The notes: generated by a model not told the origin, from the sequence alone. Positions 1 to 8,270 are shown, counted from the first letter of the stretch. The stretch: DNA of 28,707 bases from SVQP01 sp045594705 (GCA_045594705.1 JAZNZB010000044.1:1-28707); one strand, 5' to 3'. A program made the numbers and translations.

Positions 1-765
1 CCCACCACGGGCGGCCTTATCAAGGCGGCACGCTGCGGACTGGTTACCTATCGCATCTCGGGCGGCTACTTTGCAAGCCCCATGTGGAGCACCAAAAACA
101 CGCGCAGAGGTTACTTGCACGGTAAGCCCGTGCACGTCTATACCGCCGAGCAGATCGCGCAGATGAGCGAGGACGAGGTCAATCGCATCATCCGCGAGGA
201 TCTGTACGAGGACGCATACGCGCGGCAAGCGCAAAATCCCCGAAAATACAAGGGCAAGAACCTTGCAGAGAAAATGGAAAATCTGCTGTATATCTGCCCT
301 GTTTGCGGCAAGGTGGACACCATCCGCTCGCAAAAAGACCGCGTCTTTTGCACCGCGTGTGATTTTTCCGCCACCTACGACACCTACGGTTACCTGCACG
401 GCGCGCCCGACAGGACGCTGACCGAGCTTGCTGCACGTCAACGCGACGTAGCCAAGACGCTCGTAGCCAAGCAGACCGCTGTTTTTGCCAAGGATGCAAG
501 GGTCTACACGGTGGATAACCACGAGGAAACCGTGATCGCACAAGGAAAATTCGTCATGGACGCGAACGGCATTACGTGCGGAGAGCTACACGTGCCCATG
601 TCCGAGATCAACGAGCTTGCCATGCGCGGCCGACGCTTCCTGCTCTTCAGCTTTGGCAAGACCTATTGCGAAATGACCGCCCCCGACGGCAACAATATTT
701 ATAAGTTTTTTGAATATTATCAGATTGTACAGGCACAGAAAAAGCAACAGGTAAGCAAAGAATAA
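1..765 (+). CDS. PlsC-like 1-acyl-glycerol-3-phosphate acyltransferase, 3' part only
   Basis: The reading frame is open from base 1, so the true start lies left of the window. The first visible residues (PTTGGLIKAARCGLVTYRI, then GGYFASPMWS and RRGYLHG) resemble the C-terminal part of lysophosphatidate acyltransferases of Clostridia, which make phosphatidic acid at the membrane. The catalytic HX4D motif would be upstream and cannot be checked. About 40 residues further on is a four-cysteine zinc-ribbon-like module (CPVCGK, about 15 residues, then CTAC), followed by a C-terminal beta-rich stretch that may be an accessory domain. The ORF ends in TAA directly at a strong terminator, so it is the last gene of its unit. 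The family call rests on the short N-terminal remnant; a different acyltransferase subfamily is possible. Confidence 0.6.
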   Translation, partial: PTTGGLIKAARCGLVTYRISGGYFASPMWSTKNTRRGYLHGKPVHVYTAEQIAQMSEDEVNRIIREDLYEDAYARQAQNPRKYKGKNLAEKMENLLYICPVCGKVDTIRSQKDRVFCTACDFSATYDTYGYLHGAPDRTLTELAARQRDVAKTLVAKQTAVFAKDARVYTVDNHEETVIAQGKFVMDANGITCGELHVPMSEINELAMRGRRFLLFSFGKTYCEMTAPDGNNIYKFFEYYQIVQAQKKQQVSKE

Positions 766-804
766 AAAACAACCCTCGAGCAGTATTGGTCGAGGGTTGT
801 TTTT
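765..804 (+). terminator. Rho-independent terminator after the acyltransferase gene
   Basis: A perfect 15-bp stem (765-779 with 790-804) encloses a 10-nt loop. The 5' arm starts in an A-run and the 3' arm ends in TTTTT. It begins at the last base of the acyltransferase stop codon. Confidence 0.9.
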
Positions 805-894
805 ATAGAGAGTTCAAACCGTCAAGATCACAAAGTCGTATCAAATGCATGTTACCGAATTGTGTTTGGATTTCATAAAATATTGAAAAAGGTG

Positions 895-923
895 TTTACA
901 ACACCCCCAAAATATGCTATACT
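895..923 (+). promoter_or_regulatory. Strong sigma-A promoter of the structured RNA
   Basis: TTTACA at 895-900, a 17-bp spacer, and TATACT at 918-923, with an extended -10 TG at 915-916. Predicted transcription start is about 930, exactly where the long closing stem of the downstream RNA begins. Confidence 0.8.
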
Positions 924-929
924 ATACAT

Positions 930-1116
930 GCGACACAAGTTAATAGCGGGCTTGCTCCAAGTACATGATTCCAAAGTGTACGTTTTTACCATAGGTAAAA
1001 ATGTACGCTCCATTTTCGTATGCTTTGGTCTTGTACTTGCAGCTATTCGAAAATACTTGTGTCGCAGCAATTGGAGCTACCATTTTTCAGTGCGCAGCTT
1101 CGGCTGCGCACTTTTT
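930..1116 (+). ncRNA. Candidate structured small RNA (6S-like rod or cis leader)
   Basis: The predicted transcript folds into a rod with base pairs readable by eye. An 11-bp perfect closing stem pairs 930-940 with 1055-1065. Above it are AATAGC 942-947 with GCTATT 1042-1047, a 7-bp stem 958-964 with 1033-1039, CCAAAG 971-976 with CTTTGG 1023-1028, and a 13-bp apical hairpin 978-990 with 994-1006 (one G-U). TTGGAGC at 1071-1077 could alternatively pair with GCTCCAA at 954-960, or in part with 1007-1012, giving a possible pseudoknot or switch. A terminator closes the unit, giving about 187 nt. Size, strong promoter and long-range end pairing recall 6S RNA, but the closing stem is shorter than in known 6S RNAs and no family consensus was recognised. 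It may instead be a leader controlling the gene at 1134. Confidence 0.55.
1089..1116 (+). terminator. Rho-independent terminator of the structured RNA
   Basis: A 10-bp perfect stem (1089-1098 with 1103-1112), a stable TTCG loop and a T-run. It lies between the promoter at 895 and the ribosome binding site of the gene at 1134, so most transcripts should stop before that gene. Confidence 0.9.
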
Positions 1117-1133
1117 ATTTTGAGGAGGTCGTT

Positions 1134-1523
1134 ATGCATTGCTCTTTTTTGGATTATCAGGATTTACTTTTTCGCGCAGATTTTTCCGATCCCGGAATCG
1201 ACCCCCATGCCGATGAAGTACGTCTTTTGGAACGTGCCTGGGAACACGTTGAAGCAAGGTTGGTTCTGCCAAAATATCACAAATTCAAAAAATTTGCCAA
1301 TGCACTGTATTGCGGATGCAAGCTTGCTATTCATCACCGTGTGACAATAGAAATTGTTTATTATTATTCTTCAGATTCGCTTTCGATATCCTTGCAAGAC
1401 CAATCGCTTCAATTTTACGACTCCAAATTGATGGTATCCATGTGTTCGGATGCAAAGCTTATCAGTTCTTCATACAATCCTTCTTCCCAAAAAGTACATT
1501 TAGATATTACTTTCTTTGACTAA
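1134..1523 (+). CDS. Small protein of unknown function
   Basis: A 129-residue protein. The ATG at 1134 is preferred over an upstream in-frame ATG at 1020 because it follows a clear GAGGAGG sequence with good spacing, and because the upstream extension would run through the terminator hairpin. I do not recognise the family. The N-terminal half is rich in acidic and aromatic residues; the C-terminal half looks like alternating beta strands (repeated short hydrophobic segments such as IEIVYYY). No signal peptide or membrane helix is evident. It can only be expressed by read-through of the terminator at 1089-1116 or from an unseen promoter, so conditional expression is possible. No terminator follows directly. 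Confidence 0.65.
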   Translation: MHCSFLDYQDLLFRADFSDPGIDPHADEVRLLERAWEHVEARLVLPKYHKFKKFANALYCGCKLAIHHRVTIEIVYYYSSDSLSISLQDQSLQFYDSKLMVSMCSDAKLISSSYNPSSQKVHLDITFFD

Positions 1524-1660
1524 TTCCCAAGCAACTCATCTTTTTCTCTCCTCTGCATAGCGCCTAAAAAAGCCGCTCATGGGGCTGAATAATAAGCAAT
1601 AAAACGATTTGTGTGTGGATGCACTTGTAATGACACCTTGAACCAAGAGAAGTGCGCCCC

Positions 1661-1910
1661 CTCGTGTCATCCTGAGCGGAGAAAACATCCCGGGTGGATG
1701 TTTTCGTAGTCGAACTTTACAAAATCTGCAATAAATTGCTGATTTTGTAAAGTCAGGACGCAAAGCGTCCTGAGGATCTACGAGGGACACGTTCATCGCC
1801 CGTAGATCCCACCTTTCGAAAAGTGGTCAAACCGCTTTTCGAAAGGTGCTGCTGCGCAGTTCGACTCCGCTCGCTGCCCTGCAGCATTGCTCCGCACAGG
1901 ATGACACGGG
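1661..1910. repeat. Composite palindromic repeat element, about 250 bp
   Basis: A 12-bp outer inverted repeat (1663-1674 with 1897-1908, CGTGTCATCCTG and its complement) encloses a row of independent perfect hairpins: 1681-1690/1696-1705, 1714-1726/1741-1753, 1753-1761/1765-1773, 1774-1782/1801-1809 and 1810-1823/1835-1848. No protein-coding gene is visible between 1524 and 2037. The GTCATCCT plus GGATCTACGAGGG style resembles non-coding dispersed repeats often seen between genes of uncultured Clostridia (general impression, not a search). Confidence 0.75.
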
Positions 1911-1934
1911 CGCGGCTGCGTACCTGACAAAACC

Positions 1935-1967
1935 AAAGCAGAAGTCTATAATCAAGACTTCTGCTTT
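1935..1967 (-). terminator. Terminator at the end of the hrcA operon
   Basis: A perfect 13-bp stem (1935-1947 with 1955-1967). Read on the minus strand it is followed by GGTTTTG; on the plus strand by CGTTTTATT, so it may work both ways. It sits about 70 bases past the last minus-strand gene. Confidence 0.65.
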
Positions 1968-2037
1968 CGTTTTATTCAATGGTTCCGATTATTCTTCAGC
2001 TCATCCGAGCGGTTTTTCTATTTCATTTGATTACATT

Positions 2038-2580
2038 TTATCTCTCCGCGCGGTTCATCAATGCTCTGCCGTTTTGCTTGAGCCACGCGTGGCGGGCTTT
2101 GTAATCCGGCATGACACGCGCGATCTCGTCGTAAAACGCTTTTGAGTGGTTCATATGCTTGCGATGGCACAGCTCGTGCACCACCACACTATCCAACACC
2201 TCGGACGGCGCGAGCATCAAAAGGCAGTTGAAATTCAAATTTCCCTTTGCCGAGCAGCTGCCCCATCGCGTTTTTTGCGTGCGGATGGTAATTCTGCCAT
2301 ATTCCACGCCCAAAAGTGCCGCATAATACGCCACGCGCGCGGGAATGACCTCTTTGGCCTGCTTGGCAAGATGTTTCAGCTCTTGCTCGGTCAGCTTGGG
2401 TAAATTCTGCCCTGCGCGCTCCTTTGCGAGATTCTTGACGATCCAGGACTCGTGCTTGATCACGAACGCGTCAATGGTCGCCTTGGGCAGCCTCATGGGC
2501 GCACGTACAATCACCTTTCCGTCCTTGATCTGCAGCCCCAGCGTCTTGCGGCGCGCGCGGATCAGCGTATATTCTCTCAT
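2038..2580 (-). CDS. YgjP-like (DUF45, SprT-like) zinc metallopeptidase
   Basis: A 180-residue protein with the zinc-protease motif HELCHRKHMNH in its C-terminal third, followed by the typical F..E..R.MPDYK..RAWL-like tail of the YgjP/DUF45 family. The motif TRWGSCS just before it is also characteristic. Such proteins are predicted soluble metal-dependent peptidases; their physiological role is poorly known. The start at 2580 is chosen because its ATG overlaps the stop codon of prmA as ATGA, indicating translational coupling; a longer frame would begin inside prmA. It is the last gene of the hrcA operon, so it may be co-expressed under heat stress (inference from position). Confidence 0.85.
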   Translation of the reverse strand: MREYTLIRARRKTLGLQIKDGKVIVRAPMRLPKATIDAFVIKHESWIVKNLAKERAGQNLPKLTEQELKHLAKQAKEVIPARVAYYAALLGVEYGRITIRTQKTRWGSCSAKGNLNFNCLLMLAPSEVLDSVVVHELCHRKHMNHSKAFYDEIARVMPDYKARHAWLKQNGRALMNRAER

Positions 2581-3542
2581 TTTTTCAGCTTGACCGCCAA
2601 CGCGCACCAGCCGTTTTCCTCGGCGCGCTCCACGATCTCAAAGCCGTGCGCTTCAAAGCAATCAACCACGTCCCGGCTTCTCTCCATAATGATGCCCGAA
2701 GCCAGCAGCACGCCGTCGTTCGCGATGTACTTATGTACGTCGGGCGTCATGCGAATGATGATATCCGCCACGATATTGGCGCACACAAGGCCGTATTTTC
2801 CGCCCTCCAGATCCACCGCGCGAAGCAGGTCGGACTGGTCACAGGTGATATTGGTAAGCCCCGAATCCTTGATATTTTCGCGTGCAACGCGCACCGACAT
2901 AGGATCGATATCATACGCCTTGCACTCCCCTGCGCCGAGTCTGGAAGCACAGATCGCCAGAATGCCGCTGCCCGTGCCCACGTCCAGCATACGCACTCCG
3001 GGCGTCGTATATTTCTCCAAAAGGCCGATGACAAGTCTTGTGGTCTCGTGCGTGCCCGTACCGAATGCCATACCGGGGTCCATACGCACGACCAGCTCGC
3101 CTTCTGCAGCCTCGTACTTTTCCCACGCGGGAACGATAACGATCTTGGAACCGATCTTGATCGGCTTATAATAAGCCTTCCAGGCGTTAGCCCAGTCCTC
3201 TTCGTTAAGACCGATCATCTTGATCTCGCCCTCGATGCCGTCCTTTGCAAGCATTTCGCGCAAAAACTCCACATCCTCGCGGATATCGCGCTCGATGGGC
3301 AGATAGACCGACACCGACGCGATGGTCTTGTCCGCGTTGAGAATGCTCTCGTCGATCAGATCACCGTAACAGGTCTTGAGATCGATATCGCTGTAATCCT
3401 CGATCATCAGATTGTTGTTGATCATGCTCATCACAGCCACCAGCGCGTCCAGCTGCTCCAGCTTGACCGTGACGCGGATCTGCGTCCACTGCGACGTCTC
3501 GCCCCAATCCTCGCAAACGTAATCCTTATCTACCATACTCAT
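2577..3542 (-). CDS. prmA: Ribosomal protein L11 methyltransferase
   Basis: A 321-residue SAM-dependent methyltransferase that trimethylates ribosomal protein L11. The N-terminal half is the L11-recognition domain (containing MIGLNEEDWANAWKAYYKP). It is followed by GMAFGTGTHETTRL, a hallmark of PrmA, then the SAM-binding loop LDVGTGSGILAI and the later NIVADII motif. Length fits the family. Its ATG overlaps the dnaJ stop codon as ATGA, and its own stop overlaps the start of the next gene in the same way. prmA directly after dnaJ is a conserved Firmicutes arrangement. Confidence 0.95.
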   Translation of the reverse strand: MSMVDKDYVCEDWGETSQWTQIRVTVKLEQLDALVAVMSMINNNLMIEDYSDIDLKTCYGDLIDESILNADKTIASVSVYLPIERDIREDVEFLREMLAKDGIEGEIKMIGLNEEDWANAWKAYYKPIKIGSKIVIVPAWEKYEAAEGELVVRMDPGMAFGTGTHETTRLVIGLLEKYTTPGVRMLDVGTGSGILAICASRLGAGECKAYDIDPMSVRVARENIKDSGLTNITCDQSDLLRAVDLEGGKYGLVCANIVADIIIRMTPDVHKYIANDGVLLASGIIMERSRDVVDCFEAHGFEIVERAEENGWCALAVKLKK

Positions 3543-4675
3543 TTACCCTTTTTGAAAAAATTTTTCTTCTTTTTGTAGTTGCTCTCACCGCAAGCCTCGG
3601 CAAAGGCGCGCATTGCATCCTTTTGCTTGGAGGTAAGCCCGGTGGGGATCTCCACGCCCACCGTAAAGATCAAGTCTCCTCTGCGAGAGCTGTTGTTCAA
3701 GTTGGGGATTCCCTTACCGCGCAAGGTAAAGGACGAGCCCGACTGCGTGCCCTCGGGCAGATCGAACTTCTGCATACCCTCCAAGGTAGGCACCTCGATC
3801 TCGGCACCCAGCACCGCCTCGGAGACGGTCACGGGAATGTCGCAATAAATATTCGAGCCGTCGCGCTTGAAGATCTTGTGGCTCTGTACGCTGATCTGCA
3901 TGATCAGATCTCCCGTAGGTCCACCGTTCTTGCCGTCGCAGCCCTGGCCGCGCAGAGCGATCTTTTCGCCGTGGTCAATGCCTGCGGGAATGTCAACGGT
4001 CAGATTCTTATTCTCGCGCTCCATGCCCGCGCCTCTGCAGCGGGAGCAAGGGGTCTTGATGATCTTACCCGTACCGCGGCACTTTTCGCACGTGCCCGTG
4101 GACTGGAACTGCATGCCGCCCATGCTGTGCACGGTGCGCACCTGGCCCGTACCGCGACATGCCGAGCAGGTCTCGGGAGCTTGTCCGCCCTCGCTGCCGT
4201 TGCCTCCGCAATCGGGACACTTGCGCAGTCTTGTATAGGTAATGGTCTTTTTCGCGCCGAATGCCGCCTCCTCAAAGGAAAGCGTGACGCGAAGCTGAAT
4301 ATCGTCTCCGCGCTGCGGACCGTTGCGGCGTCTCTGTCCGCCACCGCCAAACGCACCGCCGAAGAACGAACCGAAAATATCGCCAAGATCTCCGAAATCC
4401 GTGCTGTAACCACCGCCGTAGCCACCACCGCCAAAGCCCGAGCTCTGGTCAAACGCCGCGTGACCGAACTGGTCGTACTTGGCCTTTTTATCGCTGTCGG
4501 AGAGTACCTCGTAAGCCTCGTTGACCTCCTTGAACTTGGCCTCTGCCTCGGCGTTGCCGGGATTCATATCGGGATGGTATTTCTTCGCAAGTACTCGGTA
4601 CGCCTTTTTGATATCCGCATCGGACGCGCTCTTGTCAACGCCGAGTACCTCGTAATAATCTCTTTTGTCTGCCAT
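3539..4675 (-). CDS. dnaJ: Chaperone DnaJ (type I Hsp40)
   Basis: A 378-residue full-length DnaJ, the co-chaperone that stimulates DnaK ATPase and delivers unfolded substrates. The J domain has HPD at residues 34-36. A Gly/Phe-rich linker follows, then four CxxCxGxG-type zinc-finger repeats (CPDCGGNG, CSACRGTG, CEKCRGTG, CSRCRGAG) and the two C-terminal substrate-binding domains. The C-terminus is unusually basic (SNYKKKKNFFKKGK). An AAAGGAA ribosome binding site precedes the ATG. It follows dnaK after 66 bases that contain a hairpin, and overlaps prmA downstream. Confidence 0.97.
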   Translation of the reverse strand: MADKRDYYEVLGVDKSASDADIKKAYRVLAKKYHPDMNPGNAEAEAKFKEVNEAYEVLSDSDKKAKYDQFGHAAFDQSSGFGGGGYGGGYSTDFGDLGDIFGSFFGGAFGGGGQRRRNGPQRGDDIQLRVTLSFEEAAFGAKKTITYTRLRKCPDCGGNGSEGGQAPETCSACRGTGQVRTVHSMGGMQFQSTGTCEKCRGTGKIIKTPCSRCRGAGMERENKNLTVDIPAGIDHGEKIALRGQGCDGKNGGPTGDLIMQISVQSHKIFKRDGSNIYCDIPVTVSEAVLGAEIEVPTLEGMQKFDLPEGTQSGSSFTLRGKGIPNLNNSSRRGDLIFTVGVEIPTGLTSKQKDAMRAFAEACGESNYKKKKNFFKKGK

Positions 4676-4701
4676 GTCAAAATTCCTTTATAACCTGCTG
4701 T

Positions 4702-4728
4702 AGGCTGCCGCACAAAGTGCGACAGCCT
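4702..4728 (-). other. Intercistronic hairpin between dnaK and dnaJ
   Basis: A 12-bp stem (4702-4713 with 4717-4728, one G-U pair on the minus strand) and a three-base loop. No T-run follows, so it is unlikely to be a full terminator. It more plausibly acts as an mRNA processing or stability element setting the DnaK:DnaJ ratio (inference). Confidence 0.6.
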
Positions 4729-4741
4729 TAGCCGTATTTGA

Positions 4742-6574
4742 TTACTTATTGGAGTTATCCTCGTAGTTTGCGTCGTAATAGGTGCCGTCGCCTGCGTCGT
4801 AGTTGCCGCCCTGCTGGCCGCCCTCTGCGCCGCCCTGTGCGCCCTGCTGACGGTACAGCTCCTCGGATACCTTGTAGAATGCCTTCTCTGCAGCCTCGGT
4901 ATCAGCCTTGATTGCCTCGGTATCGCTGCCCTTCAGGGTCTCCTTGAGCTTTTCAATGCCGGCCTTTGCCTCATTGATGGCATCGGGGCTTACCTTGCCC
5001 TCTACCTCGCCAAGGGTCTTTTCCATCTGGAATACCATAGACTCCGCACGGTTGCGTACGTCAACGGCTTCCTTCTGCTTCTTATCCTCTTCCGCGAACT
5101 TTTCAGCCTCACGAACTGCCTTATCGATGTCCTCCTGAGACATGTTGGTCGAGGAGGTGATCACGATGTGCTGCTCCTTACCGGTGCCCTTATCCTTTGC
5201 GGTGACGTTTACGATGCCGTTTGCGTCGATATCAAAGGTAACCTCGATCTGAGGAACACCGCGGGGAGCGGGAGCAATGCCGTCCAGAATGAATCTGCCA
5301 AGCGTGGTATTATACTGTGCCATTTCTCTCTCACCCTGCAGCACGTGGATCTCAACAGAGGTCTGGCCGTCAGCTGCGGTGGAGTAGATCTGGCTCTTCT
5401 TTACGGGAATGGTGGTGTTTCTGTCAATGATTCTGTTAAAGACACCGCCCATGGTCTCAATACCCAGAGACAGGGGGGTTACGTCTAAGAGCAGCAGATC
5501 CTTGACCTCGCCGCCAAGCACGCCGCCCTGGATTGCTGCGCCGATGGCAACACACTCGTCGGGGTTAATGCCCTTGAAGGGTTCCTTGCCGATGAACTTC
5601 TTAACTGCTTCCTGTACGGCGGGAATTCTGGTAGAACCGCCGACCAACAGGCACTTGTCGATCTGAGAAACGCTCAGACCTGCATCGGAGAGCGCCTTCT
5701 TGGTGGGGATCATAGCACGGTCGATCAAGTCAGCAGTGATGCGGTCAAACTCAGCTCTGGTCAGGGTTGCCTCGAAATGCAGAGGGCCTGCGCTGGTCGC
5801 GGTAATAAAGGGCAGATTGATATCTGCGCTCATCATGCCGGAAAGCTCGATCTTTGCCTTCTCTGCTGCATCCTTGAGTCTCTGCAGCACCATCTTATCC
5901 TTGCGCAGATCAACGCCGTTTTCCTTCTGGAACTTATCAGCCATCCAGTCGATGATTCTCTGGTCGAAGTCGTCGCCACCCAGCTTGGTGTCGCCGTTGG
6001 TTGCAAGCACCTCAAATACACCGTCCGAGATCTCGAGAATGGATACGTCGAAGGTACCGCCGCCAAGGTCGAATACCATGATCTTCTGCTCGATTTCCTT
6101 GTCCATACCGTATGCAAGTGCTGCAGCGGTGGGCTCGTTGATGATTCTCTTGACGTCAAGGCCTGCGATCTTACCTGCATCCTTGGTTGCCTGACGCTGT
6201 GCGTCGGAGAAGTATGCGGGAACGGTGATGACCGCCTCGGTTACGGTTGAGCCGAGATAGCTCTCTGCATCGGACTTGAGCTTCTGCAGGATCATTGCGG
6301 AGATCTCCTGAGGCGTATATGCCTTGCCGTCAATGTTGGTCTTCTTGGCAGTACCCATTTCTCTCTTGATCGAGATGACGGTTCTGTCGGGGTTGGTGAT
6401 AGCCTGACGCTTTGCAACCTGGCCGACCATTCTCTCGCCGCTCTTGGAGAACGCGACGACAGAGGGTGTGGTTCTGCTTCCCTCGGGATTGGGGATCACG
6501 ATGGGCTCAGAGCCCTCGAATACTGCTACGCAAGAGTTTGTTGTACCTAAATCTATACCGATAATCTTTCCCAT
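4742..6574 (-). CDS. dnaK: Chaperone DnaK (Hsp70)
   Basis: A 610-residue Hsp70. The N-terminal ATPase domain has IGIDLGTTNSCVAV, DAQRQATKDAG, NEPTAAALAYG, DLGGGTFDVS and LVGGSTRIPAVQ; then come the hydrophobic linker (VKDLLLLDVTPLSLG), the beta-sandwich substrate-binding domain and the helical lid. The tail is Gly/Gln-rich and ends YEDNSNK. It folds nascent and stress-denatured proteins in the cytoplasm with DnaJ and GrpE. A perfect AAGGAGG ribosome binding site precedes the ATG. Length is typical of Gram-positive DnaK, which lacks about 24 residues near the N-terminus compared with the proteobacterial form. Confidence 0.98.
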   Translation of the reverse strand: MGKIIGIDLGTTNSCVAVFEGSEPIVIPNPEGSRTTPSVVAFSKSGERMVGQVAKRQAITNPDRTVISIKREMGTAKKTNIDGKAYTPQEISAMILQKLKSDAESYLGSTVTEAVITVPAYFSDAQRQATKDAGKIAGLDVKRIINEPTAAALAYGMDKEIEQKIMVFDLGGGTFDVSILEISDGVFEVLATNGDTKLGGDDFDQRIIDWMADKFQKENGVDLRKDKMVLQRLKDAAEKAKIELSGMMSADINLPFITATSAGPLHFEATLTRAEFDRITADLIDRAMIPTKKALSDAGLSVSQIDKCLLVGGSTRIPAVQEAVKKFIGKEPFKGINPDECVAIGAAIQGGVLGGEVKDLLLLDVTPLSLGIETMGGVFNRIIDRNTTIPVKKSQIYSTAADGQTSVEIHVLQGEREMAQYNTTLGRFILDGIAPAPRGVPQIEVTFDIDANGIVNVTAKDKGTGKEQHIVITSSTNMSQEDIDKAVREAEKFAEEDKKQKEAVDVRNRAESMVFQMEKTLGEVEGKVSPDAINEAKAGIEKLKETLKGSDTEAIKADTEAAEKAFYKVSEELYRQQGAQGGAEGGQQGGNYDAGDGTYYDANYEDNSNK

Positions 6575-6619
6575 AATTGTTTTTCCTCCTTATATATGGT
6601 GTGTAAATAGATTTCAAAA

Positions 6620-7207
6620 TCAGTTTGCGACGATGACCATGGCAAAGCGAAGGATCCTGTCTCCCTTTGCATAGCCCTTTTGGTAAACCTCGGTGATCTC
6701 GCCTTCACCGTGCTCCTCATCTTCAATATGCATGACTGCGTTGTGCTTTTCGGGGTCAAAGGTCTCGCCCTTTTCGCCAAACGAGGTAATGCCCATCTTG
6801 GCAAGTGCGTCCTCTGCGCCCTTCAGCGTCATGGAAAGGCCCTTTTGGAGTGCATCCGCTTCGCTGACGCCAACCGCACGCTCCAAATTGTCGATGATCG
6901 GAAGAATGCCCTTGAGTGCATCCGCGTAAGCATCTGCATAAATGCCGTCCTTTTCCTTGGCGGTACGGCGACGGTAGTTGTCGTATTCCGCGATCATGCG
7001 CATATATTTGTCGTTGGCGGCTGCCAGCTCAGCGTTGGCTGCCTCCAGCTTTTTTTCAAGCTCAGCGACCTGCGCCTCTGCTTTTTTAAGTTTCTTTTTA
7101 TCTGCCTTGCCCGGCTTTTCCTCGGGCTCGGCCTGTACCTCGGATGCTTGTGCCTCGGCTGTCGCCTCTTCCACGGTCTCATCCGTCGGTCTTTTGGTCT
7201 CCTCCAT
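6620..7207 (-). CDS. grpE: Nucleotide exchange factor GrpE
   Basis: A 195-residue protein that releases ADP from DnaK. It has the usual acidic disordered N-terminus (residues 1-35), a long coiled-coil rich in Lys, Glu and Ala, the core motif AEYDNYRRRTAKEK, and the C-terminal beta-wing ending GDRILRFAMVIVAN. The start at 7207 overlaps the last 29 bases of hrcA and follows GGAGGAGAGC, so it is translationally linked to hrcA. Located between hrcA and dnaK as in most Firmicutes. Confidence 0.96.
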   Translation of the reverse strand: MEETKRPTDETVEEATAEAQASEVQAEPEEKPGKADKKKLKKAEAQVAELEKKLEAANAELAAANDKYMRMIAEYDNYRRRTAKEKDGIYADAYADALKGILPIIDNLERAVGVSEADALQKGLSMTLKGAEDALAKMGITSFGEKGETFDPEKHNAVMHIEDEEHGEGEITEVYQKGYAKGDRILRFAMVIVAN

Positions 7208-8270
7208 TATGCTCTCCTCCGTTCAACAGTTTGTTATCTTGCAGCATATCGGCAATATTGCCGCTCAGGCTCTCCAGCGTTGCCAGCACCTTGGCGTAAT
7301 CCATACGGCGCGGACCGATGATGCCGATCGCACCTACGGTCTTGCCGTCCTTGACGATATGCTTATATACCATAGCCGAATTGTTCATAGGCCCTGTCAT
7401 GCCGCCCGATCCGAACACGACGTTGACGTCCTCTCGGTCGCCTGCGGACACCAGATCCAATATCTCGTCCTGTCCTTCCAGTGCGCCAAGCACGTGCTTG
7501 AGCGTGTCGCGGTCCTCAAATTCGGGATATTGCAGCAGCTGATCAATGCCGCTCCAGCGCACCTCGCCGTCATCCAGCTCGTTGAGCGTTTCGTAAACCG
7601 CCTTGATGACCGGTCCGACAAACGCCGCGTGCTGTCCCATCTCGCTCTCCATATTCATAATAATAGGAAGATTGATCTCGTGCGAGGTCAGCCCCGCAAT
7701 ATTGTCGTTGAGCACGTGCGAGAGCTGTGCAGTCACATCTGCGGTGATCTCGGTCTCTGTGCGGATGCTCTTGGTTTTGACGTCTCCCACAGCCGCCACC
7801 ATGACTACGATAAACTCGGTGGGGCGAATGTAGATGATCTCAAAGCGATTGATGCGCGCAGCGGATGCGCGGGGCTTGATCGCAATGCCCGTATAGTTGG
7901 TCAGGCTGGACGCCACGCGGGACGCCGCATCCAAAACCTCGTCAAGCTCGTGCATCTTGGCCTTGAGCAAGCCGCCGATCTGCTTGATCTCGTGCGTGGT
8001 CATGGCGTAGTGCTCGATCAGCGAGTCCACGTAAAAGCGGTAACCCAGCTCGCTTGGCACTCTGCCCGCTGAGGTGTGAGGCTGCACCAGGTAGCCCATC
8101 TCCTCAAGCTCGGCCATTTCGTTGCGGATGGTAGCAGACGAGCAAACGATCTGCTGATTTGCCATCAGAGATTTGGATCCGACAGGCTCGCCCTCGGCAA
8201 TATGTGCTTCGACGATCGCCTTCAATATTAATTTTTTGCGTTCGCTCAAGCCGTTCTGCTTGCTTCCCAT
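7179..8270 (-). CDS. hrcA: Heat-inducible transcription repressor HrcA
   Basis: A 363-residue repressor that binds the CIRCE operator and shuts off the chaperone operons when GroE keeps it folded. The N-terminal winged helix (SERKKLILKAIVEAHIAEG, then VGSKSLM and SSATIRNEMAELEEMGYL) is characteristic, followed by the GAF-like dimerisation domain and the conserved IGIIGPRRMDYAKV near the C-terminus. GAGAGGAG precedes the ATG. A CIRCE site and promoter lie directly upstream, so it controls its own operon. Confidence 0.97.
   Translation of the reverse strand: MGSKQNGLSERKKLILKAIVEAHIAEGEPVGSKSLMANQQIVCSSATIRNEMAELEEMGYLVQPHTSAGRVPSELGYRFYVDSLIEHYAMTTHEIKQIGGLLKAKMHELDEVLDAASRVASSLTNYTGIAIKPRASAARINRFEIIYIRPTEFIVVMVAAVGDVKTKSIRTETEITADVTAQLSHVLNDNIAGLTSHEINLPIIMNMESEMGQHAAFVGPVIKAVYETLNELDDGEVRWSGIDQLLQYPEFEDRDTLKHVLGALEGQDEILDLVSAGDREDVNVVFGSGGMTGPMNNSAMVYKHIVKDGKTVGAIGIIGPRRMDYAKVLATLESLSGNIADMLQDNKLLNGGEHNGGDQKTDG

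Noticed and set aside
930..1116. T-box leader or tRNA-sensing element
   Set aside because: No T-box consensus or specifier loop was found, and the downstream gene is not an aminoacyl-tRNA synthetase or amino acid gene.
862..1344. 160-codon ORF across the structured RNA
   Set aside because: It starts before the promoter, crosses the RNA and its terminator, and overlaps the better-supported gene at 1134 in another frame.
3623..4693. Open frame of 356 codons opposite dnaJ
   Set aside because: Antisense shadow of a clear dnaJ gene, with no start signals.
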